Origin: Dehalococcoidia bacterium
GTDB lineage: Bacteria; Chloroflexota; Dehalococcoidia; UBA2979
DNA length: 7,577 bases
Direction: 5' to 3'
Assembly: GCA_030745285.1 (NCBI GenBank)
Contig: JASLOV010000291.1
Location: 1 to 7,577 of the forward strand
Below the pieces are notes generated by a model. That model had not been told where the DNA came from. It made no database searches and worked only from the letters and a program-made list of their open reading frames with translations. Below are positions 1-5,698 of the stretch, one piece after another. How positions within the stretch are numbered: position 1 is the stretch's first letter; every line of letters begins with the position of its first letter. Made by a program: the position numbers and the translations under genes.

Positions 1-59
1 CGCAACAGGATGAAGTAGAACGCGGCCATGATGCCGAGGAGCGCCAGCAGCACGTCCAT
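1..59 (-). CDS. yajC: N-terminal fragment of a small membrane protein, probably YajC (Sec translocase accessory subunit), cut by the window edge
   Basis: Only the first 20 residues are inside the window: MDVLLALLGIMAAFYFILLR. This is a membrane helix beginning almost at the N-terminus and ending in an aromatic-Phe-hydrophobic-Arg stretch. YajC proteins typically open this way, with one N-terminal helix ending in FYFLLIRPQ or similar, and a cytosolic C-terminal part; YajC associates with SecDF in protein export. The resemblance is by eye on 20 residues, so another single-pass membrane protein is possible. The ATG at 59 is preferred because the upstream in-frame codons, open back to about 144, contain no ATG, GTG or TTG, and their residues are polar. 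No convincing Shine-Dalgarno sequence precedes it. The gene lies 85 bp downstream of def on the same strand and could be co-transcribed with it. Confidence 0.45.
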   Translation of the reverse strand, partial: MDVLLALLGIMAAFYFILL

Positions 60-112
60 CAGCGCGCCGTCCGCGTCTTCCGCGCGATGTCCCGCACCTG
101 GTAGGCGGCTGC

Positions 113-133
113 GTGATGCACCGTGTGATGCAC
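113..133. repeat. Two direct copies of a 9-bp motif, 12-bp period, between def and the next gene
   Basis: GTGATGCAC occurs at 113-121 and again at 125-133, with three bases between copies. Each copy is itself a GTG-ATG-CAC near-palindrome, so the pair resembles a small iterated operator, but two copies of nine bases can also arise by chance or by a 12-bp tandem duplication. It sits 12 bp beyond the def stop codon, in the leader of the downstream gene. Confidence 0.35.
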
Positions 134-144
134 TCGGTGGAGCA

Positions 145-738
145 CTATGCGCCATCCGTTGAGGGACCGGCCGTCGTGACACCCGCCGGGCGCTCGTCAT
201 CGCCCGTGGAGTCGCCAGCGCCGGCCTCACCGGCGTCGCCGTCCGGTTCCTGCGCCCAGCCCTGGGCGTCGAGCTTCACGAGGTCATCGGGACTGTCCAG
301 CCGGTCGACGTAGAGCACGCCGTTGACGTGATCGACCTCGTGCTCCAGCGCCTGTGCGAGCAGATCGTCGTCCGCCTTCACGCGAACCAGCTTGCCGTCG
401 AGGTCCAGCGCCTTCACGGTCACCTTCCGCGACCGGGTGATGGCGCCGCGGTAGCCCGGTACCGAGAGGCAGCCCTCGGCGTCGAGCCGCCGTTCGCCCG
501 AGCGGCGCGCGACCGTCGGGTTGATCAGCGCGAGCGGCTCCTGCTCCGGCATGCCGAGCACGACGATTCGCAGGCCGACGCCGATCTGGGGCGCGGCGAG
601 GCCGACTCCCTGCGCGGCGACCATCGACTCGATCATGTCGTCGACCAGACGGCGGATCGAATCGTCAACTTTGCGTACTTTCTTCGCCGGCTTCCGAAGG
701 ATCGGGTCGCCGAGATAGCGAATCGGCCTGATGGTCAT
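145..738 (-). CDS. def: Peptide deformylase with an acidic C-terminal tail
   Basis: This metalloenzyme removes the formyl group from the initiator Met of new proteins as they leave the ribosome in the cytosol. All three family motifs are present in order: GVGLAAPQIG at residues 44-53, EGCLSVPG at 88-95 and HEVDH at 133-137. The expected metal ligands are Cys90, His133 and His137, with Glu134 as the catalytic acid/base. The deformylase fold ends near residue 147; residues 148-197 form an extra tail rich in Asp, Glu, Gly and Ala with no recognisable domain, making the 197-residue protein longer than the common 150-190. The ATG at 738 is well supported: GGAGAG lies at 747-742, three bases from the start codon, and the N-terminus MTIRPIRYLGDPILR is typical. 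It lies 82 bp downstream of priA on the same strand. The open frame has no lesion. Confidence 0.96.
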   Translation of the reverse strand: MTIRPIRYLGDPILRKPAKKVRKVDDSIRRLVDDMIESMVAAQGVGLAAPQIGVGLRIVVLGMPEQEPLALINPTVARRSGERRLDAEGCLSVPGYRGAITRSRKVTVKALDLDGKLVRVKADDDLLAQALEHEVDHVNGVLYVDRLDSPDDLVKLDAQGWAQEPDGDAGEAGAGDSTGDDERPAGVTTAGPSTDGA

Positions 739-753
739 GCACTCTCCGGTGGC

Positions 754-766
754 GCGGTCGATTGTA
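754..766 (-). promoter_or_regulatory. Possible -10 element for def inside the priA-def gap
   Basis: On the minus strand TACAAT lies at 766-761, about 23 bases upstream of the def start, and would place a transcript start near 754. It matches the sigma70 -10 consensus TATAAT at five of six positions. No good -35 box is visible 16-18 bases upstream, so def may instead rely on read-through from priA. This is a weak call based on one hexamer. Confidence 0.25.
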
Positions 767-813
767 GCCCGGTGCTTTCCCGGCGTCTGCGCGCGCCGTG
801 ATCGATCGCCCGG

Positions 814-833
814 GACCGTCTCACGCGACGGTC
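814..833. repeat. Small inverted repeat over the priA stop codon
   Basis: GACCGT at 814-819 pairs with ACGGTC at 828-833 across an 8-base loop that includes part of the priA stop codon (821-823). In the direction of priA transcription no T-run follows, so it is not a standard intrinsic terminator. It could be a weak 3' hairpin or a chance match. Confidence 0.3.
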
Positions 834-3499
834 ATCGGGTCGACATCGACGGCCCAGCCGGGCGGGAGATCGACCTGCCGCAGCAGCTCCGTGGGGTCCG
901 TGCCCCGCAGCAGCAACGACCAGCGGTGGCGGCCGCGTGCTCGCGCGACCTGCGGCCGCGACGGCCCCAGCACCTCGACATCGGGCAGCCCGGCCGCCAG
1001 GGCCGAGAGTTCACTGCGCACCCGGGACGCCTCCTCCGCCGCGTAGTCGCCACGCTCATGGGCGAAGAGCAGGCGCGCCAGGCGGCCGAAGGGCGGATAG
1101 CCGTGCATCGCACGCCACGACAGTTCCTGCTCGTAGAAGCCGGCGACATCGTGCGCGGCTGCGAACTCGATCGCCGGGTCCTCCGGGGAGAGCGTCTGGA
1201 TCACGACCCGCCCCTCGCGTTCGGCTCGTCCCGCCCGACCGGACACCTGCTCCAGCAGCTGGAAGGTGCGTTCCCGCGACCGGAAGTCGCCCTCGCGCAG
1301 ACCGTGGTCGGCGAGTACGACGCCGACGAGGGTGACGAGCGGAAGGTCCAGCCCCTTCGCCACCATCTGCGTCCCCACCAGCACGTCCGCCTCGTGTCGC
1401 ATGAAGCGTCCGAGGATCTCCTCGTGCTGTTCAACGCGCCGCGCGGTGTCGCGGTCCCAGCGTTCGATGCGCGCGGCGGGGAACTGCTTGAGCACCTCGC
1501 GCGCGACGCGCTGCGTGCCGGCCCGTGCCTGGCGCAGCGGCGAGGCGCACTCCGGGCAGTGGGCCGGCAGCGGCCGGGCGCGGTTGCACTGGTGGCAGAT
1601 CAGTCGCCCCGGCGGGTCGTGCAGCGTGAGCGAAATATCGCACGAGGAGCATGCCGGCGAGTGCCCGTTCGTGCAGAGCAGGAAGCCGGCCAGGCCGCGG
1701 CGATTGAGGAAGAGGATCGCCTGCTCCTCGCGATCGAGCGTCGTGGAGAGCGCCTCCGTCAGCTCGTCGGAGAAGAGCCCGCGCTCGCCACGCATGTCGA
1801 CCACCTCGACCTTCGGCAGCTCGGACCGCGGCCATACCTTCGGCGGCCCCTCGGGCTGGGGCACGACGCGCACGCGCGACGGCAGTTCCAGCAGCTCGAT
1901 CTGGCCTTCGACGCCAGCGTACCAGCGCTCCGCGTCCGGGGTGGCGCTGCCGAAGACGGTGGCGGCGCCGGAGAGCTCCCCGAGGCGCAGCGCGACGGTG
2001 CGGGTGTCGTAGCGCGGGGCCGGGTCCTGCTGCTTGTACGTCCACTCGTGCGCCTCGTCGATCACGATCAGCCCGAGGTCGGGCTGCGGCGCGAAGATCG
2101 CGGAGCGCGACCCGATCACCACGTCATAGGCGCCGTCCGCGATGGCGTGCCATTCGTCGTAGGCCTCGCCCAGCGAAATGCCGGAGTGCAGCACGCCGAC
2201 CCGGCCCGGGAACTCCTGGGCGAAGCGGCGCACGGTCTGGGGGGTCAGCGCGATCTCGGGCACGAGCATGATGCCTCGCCGCCCCAGCTCGACGGCGTGG
2301 TGGAGCGCCGCCAGGTAGACCTCCGTCTTGCCGCTGCCGGTCACGCCCTCCAGCAGCAATCCGCCGCCCCCGGCCCGGTCGATGGCGGCGTTGACCGCGG
2401 TGACCGCGCGCTGCTGGTCGGGCACGAGGTCGACGGGGGCGCGGCGCTGGAAGTCGAAGTCGCGTAGCGGGTCGCGGCGGTCGAGCTGTTCGTCGATGCT
2501 CACGAGCCCTGACGCCTCGAGCGAGGCCAGCGCCTTGCGCGCCTCAGCGCCGACATCGCGCGCGAGCCCGGGCAGCGGCAGCGCCGCCCCCGGGTCCTCG
2601 GCCAGTCGCTCGAGGATGGTGGCGGCGGCAACCTGGTCTCGTGTGCGGGTCAGCACCCGCACCTCGTACCGCGCCCGCTCCTCGCTCACGGCCAGCGCGA
2701 CATCCTCTGAGCCGGCGTCGGGTGTGCGGGCGACGAGGCCATCCTTGATCAGTGTCTCCACCGCCGGGCCGCCTCGTGCGACGCGCGCGACCTGGCCGAA
2801 CGGCAGCGCCTCCCCGGCCTCCAGCAGCGCATTGATGGCGCGCGCCCGGCGTGACGAACGGCGACCCTCGATTGCCTGAGCGCGTGCCGCGGCATCCTCC
2901 GCGCTCACGAGCAGGCTCACCACCTCAACGACGCGCGGGCGGCCGCGCGGCCGCTGCAGCGTGTAGCGGCGCTCCGCCAGTCCGCGACGCACCAGCGCAC
3001 TGAGGGCCGCGTCGAAGCCGCGACGTCCACCCGCCGACCGCAGCTCGTCGACGTCCGCTGGCTCGTCGCTGAGGCGATCGTAGATGCTCCGCTGACGTTC
3101 GGAGATCACCTCGGGATGGCCGCTGCCTCGCACCACTGAGGTCTTCGGCCGCTCGCCGGAGCCGGGCGGGAGCATCAGCGCGTACGCCTCCCACTTCGGG
3201 GCCAGGTAGTACTCGGCGACCCACGCCGCCAGCTCCAGGCGGTGCGGTGGGACGCGAGGCGCGGCCTCCAGCGGCGGCTCCAGCGGGCGCGTCTGTCCGG
3301 CGTAGCCCGGCAGGTCCATCGGTCCCTCGACGACGACGCCCTGCAACTTGCGCTGGCCCCACGGTACGTGCACCACCTCGCCTGCCTCGACCGAGCGGCC
3401 GGGGGGGACGTGATAGGTGAAGGTCATGTAATTCGGCCGGCCGGCGTTGACGGCGACCTTGACGAACCTAGGGCGCGGCTCAGCAGTCATCGACACCAT
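821..3499 (-). CDS. priA: Primosomal protein N' (PriA), replication-restart helicase
   Basis: PriA recognises stalled or broken replication forks and reloads the replicative helicase, using 3'-to-5' helicase activity in the cytosol. The 892-residue protein is longer than E. coli PriA (about 730), mainly through an extended middle region (about 130-350) before the helicase core. Visible motifs are the N-terminal 3'-DNA-end-binding segment (YMTFTYHVPPG, near 24-34), Walker A GVTGSGKT at 385-392, DEAH at 481-484, GSATP at 517-521, the helicase motif VSGRAGR at 752-758, and the C-terminal GYPPFGRLAR near 800. A zinc-binding insertion spans 609-651, with Cys at 609, 617, 620, 635, 638, 648 and 651: seven, not the usual eight (see findings). 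The start at 3499 is uncertain; Met4 (codon at 3490) is equally plausible, and neither has a clear Shine-Dalgarno sequence. The frame is undisturbed throughout. def follows 82 bp downstream. Confidence 0.97.
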   Translation of the reverse strand: MVSMTAEPRPRFVKVAVNAGRPNYMTFTYHVPPGRSVEAGEVVHVPWGQRKLQGVVVEGPMDLPGYAGQTRPLEPPLEAAPRVPPHRLELAAWVAEYYLAPKWEAYALMLPPGSGERPKTSVVRGSGHPEVISERQRSIYDRLSDEPADVDELRSAGGRRGFDAALSALVRRGLAERRYTLQRPRGRPRVVEVVSLLVSAEDAAARAQAIEGRRSSRRARAINALLEAGEALPFGQVARVARGGPAVETLIKDGLVARTPDAGSEDVALAVSEERARYEVRVLTRTRDQVAAATILERLAEDPGAALPLPGLARDVGAEARKALASLEASGLVSIDEQLDRRDPLRDFDFQRRAPVDLVPDQQRAVTAVNAAIDRAGGGGLLLEGVTGSGKTEVYLAALHHAVELGRRGIMLVPEIALTPQTVRRFAQEFPGRVGVLHSGISLGEAYDEWHAIADGAYDVVIGSRSAIFAPQPDLGLIVIDEAHEWTYKQQDPAPRYDTRTVALRLGELSGAATVFGSATPDAERWYAGVEGQIELLELPSRVRVVPQPEGPPKVWPRSELPKVEVVDMRGERGLFSDELTEALSTTLDREEQAILFLNRRGLAGFLLCTNGHSPACSSCDISLTLHDPPGRLICHQCNRARPLPAHCPECASPLRQARAGTQRVAREVLKQFPAARIERWDRDTARRVEQHEEILGRFMRHEADVLVGTQMVAKGLDLPLVTLVGVVLADHGLREGDFRSRERTFQLLEQVSGRAGRAEREGRVVIQTLSPEDPAIEFAAAHDVAGFYEQELSWRAMHGYPPFGRLARLLFAHERGDYAAEEASRVRSELSALAAGLPDVEVLGPSRPQVARARGRHRWSLLLRGTDPTELLRQVDLPPGWAVDVDPMTVA

Positions 3500-3515
3500 G
3501 ATACGAGTGGACGCT

Positions 3516-3527
3516 CGGCGATCGCCG
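3516..3527. repeat. Perfect 12-bp palindrome just upstream of priA
   Basis: CGGCGATCGCCG at 3516-3527 is a perfect inverted repeat without a spacer, ending 16 bases before the priA start at 3499. Its position fits an operator near the priA promoter, but in G+C-rich DNA such palindromes also occur by chance, and no regulator gene is tied to it. Confidence 0.4.
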
Positions 3528-3530
3528 GGA

Positions 3531-3578
3531 CCCCTCGCCGGGCGTGTCAGTGCCCGACGTGAAACGGCGAACGAGGGG
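3531..3578. repeat. Nested inverted repeat between the receiver gene and priA
   Basis: An outer pair, CCCCTCG at 3531-3537 and CGAGGGG at 3572-3578, encloses an inner pair, CGGGC at 3539-3543 and GCCCG at 3552-3556, with an 8-base inner loop. It lies downstream of the receiver gene and upstream of priA on the minus strand. It might end transcription from the receiver gene or shape the priA leader, but no T-run follows either arm, so it is not a classical intrinsic terminator. The rest of the 119-bp gap (3500-3618) holds nothing else I can name. Confidence 0.35.
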
Positions 3579-3618
3579 AAGAGACCCGGAGACTAGGTGT
3601 ACTTCCCATGAACGTCGT

Positions 3619-4056
3619 TTACAGGCGCGAGGCGGGGACGACCCCGCGGGCCGCCGACAGCAGCGCCAGGATCTCTTCGCCGATCAGCATCGGGTCGAAG
3701 GGCTTGGTGATGTAGCCAATGGCCCCTTCGGTCGCCACCGGGCCGCCCGCCGACACCACGATCAGCGGCGCCGGCTCACCGGGCTGCGCGGCAAGGCGTC
3801 ACGCGACCTCGTAGCCTTCTTCGCCTCCGAGGTTGATGTCCAGCAGGATGACGTCGGCTGTCAGGCCGGCCGCGATCGCGCCTACCGCCTCGTCCCCGGA
3901 CCGGGCCAGCGTGACTTCGGCGTCGATCGTGCGCACCAGGGCGAGCCGGAGCAGGTTGAGGATGTCGTCATCGTCGTCAATACACAGCACGCGAAGGCGC
4001 GGCACTGATGGTGCCGCGTGCTCTTCCTCTTGTCCGGCCTTCGCAGTTGGGGTCAT
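3619..4056 (-). pseudogene. Stand-alone response regulator receiver domain, interrupted by an in-frame TGA
   Basis: This encodes a CheY-like receiver, which accepts phosphate on an Asp from a histidine kinase or HPt protein. Read from the ATG at 4056, the acidic pocket is IDDDDD at residues 26-31, the phosphoacceptor is Asp73 in DVILLDIN, and after a TGA at codon 86 (3801-3799) the same frame continues for 59 codons with the missing half: PLIVVSA carrying the switch Ser102, and ITKPF carrying the conserved Lys118, ending at TAA (3621-3619). There is no output domain. The TGA sits where GYEVAR-RL would be expected, so CGA-to-TGA is the simplest origin. Ser102 to Lys118 is 16 residues against about 22 in CheY, suggesting a further in-frame loss in alpha4. 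Terminated at the TGA, the product ends before beta4 and should not fold normally. An ATG at 4140 is in frame, but its extra residues look unlike a receiver and cross the HPt start. Confidence 0.85.
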
Positions 4057-4070
4057 GCACAAGGCTACGC

Positions 4071-4092
4071 CACCACCACTATACTGGCACCA
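4071..4092. promoter_or_regulatory. Possible shared divergent promoter between receiver and HPt genes
   Basis: The 72-bp gap separates two divergent starts (4056 minus, 4129 plus). Overlapping -10-like hexamers face both ways: TATAGT on the minus strand at 4083-4078 and TATACT on the plus strand at 4080-4085. They would give leaders of roughly 15 and 37 bases. Neither has a recognisable -35 box at 16-18 bases. The arrangement suggests joint control of the two genes, but rests on short A/T-rich matches. Confidence 0.3.
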
Positions 4093-4128
4093 TCGTGCGG
4101 CCCGCTCTTGCTGACATTTGGGGGAGGA

Positions 4129-4478
4129 ATGGGCACTCAAGGGGACCCCGGAAACACTGAATCCGCGGGCAACTCGGGCGTCCGGGAGGGTAGCGAGGAG
4201 TTCCTGAAGCCGATCCAGGCGGAGTATCTAAGCCGCCTGCTCGGACAGGCGACGGAGTTCTCGAACTCTGGCAGCAGGCACTCACGGGCAACCGAGACGC
4301 TCTCACCCGGCTCTGTGACGCCATACACCGCATTGCTGGGAACGCAGGTACCCTGGGCTACCAGGAGCTCTCCTGGACGGCTCGTATCGCTGAGCTCGCG
4401 ATCAGAGGCGGTCAGCCGCTGTCGGACGCAGAACCGGCAGTACAGTCGCTGCTGGAGACGATGAGCAGGACGCGTTGA
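4129..4478 (+). pseudogene. Histidine phosphotransfer (HPt) domain protein, frameshifted
   Basis: HPt proteins are small helical bundles that carry phosphate on a His between receivers in a phosphorelay. From the ATG at 4129 the frame reads MGTQGDPGNTESAGN, then FLKPIQAEYLSRLLGQATEF, which resembles a first HPt helix, up to 4260. The HPt sequence then resumes in the -1 frame from 4260: LELWQQALTGNRDAL, then the phosphoacceptor motif HRIAGNAGTLGY (His codon 4326-4328; family pattern HxxxG with Gly-rich follow-up), ending at TGA 4476-4478. Joined, this gives about 116 residues, a normal length for a single HPt domain. In the unshifted frame the protein ends at 4464 with a Ser/Arg-rich tail that looks like out-of-frame sequence. 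The -1 frame has no start codon between its TAG at 4191 and the junction, so it cannot begin alone. GGAGGA abuts the ATG with no spacer, an unfavourable distance. One lost C in TTCCTCG would explain the shift. Confidence 0.8.
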
Positions 4479-4606
4479 CGTGAGCCCGCACCCCGCTCCC
4501 GAGCGCCAACGACCGGCCGCGACTGTCAGGCAGGCGTCAGTACGGGGAGCCCACCGCTTGCGAGGCCGTTACGGGCGCCGCCTCCTCCCCGCCTACGCGA
4601 TCACTG
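4479..4606 (+). other. 128-bp gap between HPt and kinase genes, no clear element
   Basis: The HPt stop is followed almost at once by another TGA (4481-4483) in the kinase frame. The kinase frame is then open to its ATG at 4607 but has no ATG, GTG or TTG start. A GTG at 4480 opens a 51-codon frame ending near 4635 with Arg-rich composition and no recognisable domain. I see no hairpin plus T-run and no convincing promoter, so HPt and kinase may be co-transcribed. Confidence 0.4.
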
Positions 4607-5698
4607 ATGATCGACGCATTAACCTGCGAAGTGAGTAATGCCTTACATCCGCGCCCTGCGATCGCACCCGGCATCGTACCCACGCTGTTGGCGCTGCTCG
4701 CCGCCGTCGTGGTCGGTGGCAGCGGTTACCTGGCGATGGACCTTCGCCAGGTCCAGCACTCCGTTGAGGCATCTGCCGAAACAGCCGAGCTGCGGGAACT
4801 TGCGCGGCTCACACACCTCGCGGCCCACACCGTCCGCGATGGTGGCGACGAGGCGGCGCTGCCGTCAGCGACCGCCGCCACCCGCGTGCAATTCGACATC
4901 GCCGTCAACGGCGTGGCGGAAGCAGTCGACGACGCTCACGCCGAGGCGGCACGCCTCCCGCTCGGCAAGGCGCTCGATGAGTTCATCACGGCCGCGGCCC
5001 GCTTTGCGGCTGGCGATGGCGACGGCATGGAGATTGATAACGCGCTGCTGGTGCTCTTCGATGAACTCGATGCGATCTCGACCGTGGTCTCCAGTGGCGG
5101 CCTCGCCAGGACCGGAGAGCTCGGACGACTGCTGCTCATCGCCGGCCTCGCCGGCGCAGCCGGCACGGTCCTGCTCGCCGTAGGGTGGCAACGGAGCCGG
5201 GCGAGTCTGACTCGCTCTGACCGGCTGCTGCGGATGCAGGCTGACGCCTCGGCCGCGAACAACATCCGCCCCGGCCCCGTGCGCCTCAGGGTCTGGGAGT
5301 GGAGCCTGGCCAGCGACGAGATCAAGTACCTCGATGAGACGATCCCCATCCCGGACAGCGGCCACCGCATCGAGTACACGGGAGAGACCTTCCTCAACCT
5401 GATCTACCCGGACGACCGCGAACTCGTACAGGCTTTCGCTGAGCGAGCGGGCCGAGACGGCAGACCATACGAGGTCGAATACCGCTTCGTGCTGGCGGAC
5501 GGCACGACCACTCTCGCCCGCGACGCGGTCGAGGTCATCCCCGCTGAGCGCGGGGGCGCTCCCACCCTGCGCGGCACGAACTACGACATCTCCACAACCA
5601 CGATGATGGTGCGGGCGAACGCCGCCCTCCTCGGCAGCGACGAACGCTTCCGTCGCTCGCTCGCCGGACGCTGCCGTGATCCTCAACCAGAGGTTTGA
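4607..5698 (+). CDS. Kinase piece 1: membrane sensor region and PAS-1
   Basis: This 363-residue open piece carries the input part of the broken kinase. Membrane helix 1 is at about 23-44 (IVPTLLALLAAVVVGGSGYL) and helix 2 at about 172-194 (LGRLLLIAGLAGAAGTVLLA). The roughly 127 residues between them are Ala-, Glu- and Asp-rich and probably all-helical; I cannot assign them to a named sensor family. No HAMP domain follows helix 2. PAS-1 begins near residue 225 with VRLRVWEWSL and contains the YPDDRE motif, resembling the PAS fold type with a WEW start. From about residue 354 the frame leaves the kinase sequence and adds a short tail, AGRCRDPQPEV, before TGA. The ATG at 4607 has no Shine-Dalgarno sequence; GTG at codon 9 (4631) is an alternative that still precedes helix 1. 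Confidence 0.75.
   Translation: MIDALTCEVSNALHPRPAIAPGIVPTLLALLAAVVVGGSGYLAMDLRQVQHSVEASAETAELRELARLTHLAAHTVRDGGDEAALPSATAATRVQFDIAVNGVAEAVDDAHAEAARLPLGKALDEFITAAARFAAGDGDGMEIDNALLVLFDELDAISTVVSSGGLARTGELGRLLLIAGLAGAAGTVLLAVGWQRSRASLTRSDRLLRMQADASAANNIRPGPVRLRVWEWSLASDEIKYLDETIPIPDSGHRIEYTGETFLNLIYPDDRELVQAFAERAGRDGRPYEVEYRFVLADGTTTLARDAVEVIPAERGGAPTLRGTNYDISTTTMMVRANAALLGSDERFRRSLAGRCRDPQPEV

Noticed and set aside
731..2467. 578-residue plus-strand open frame opposite priA
   Set aside because: It lies antisense to intact priA, is full of Arg, Gly and His, and shows no domain. Long antisense frames are expected opposite G+C-rich genes.
3544..4008. 154-residue plus-strand open frame opposite the receiver gene
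   Set aside because: It mirrors the receiver sequence on the other strand, has Arg/Asp-rich shadow composition, and shows no domain.
4057..4140. Receiver start at ATG 4140 instead of 4056
   Set aside because: The added 28 residues do not look like a receiver, and they would run across the HPt start and its ribosome-binding sequence.
4255..4262. Programmed -1 frameshift in the HPt gene
   Set aside because: There is no slippery heptamer at the junction, and its neighbours carry unrelated lesions, so decay is simpler.
4865..5686. 273-residue minus-strand open frame opposite kinase piece 1
   Set aside because: The opposite strand encodes clear membrane helices and a PAS domain. The antisense product has typical shadow composition.
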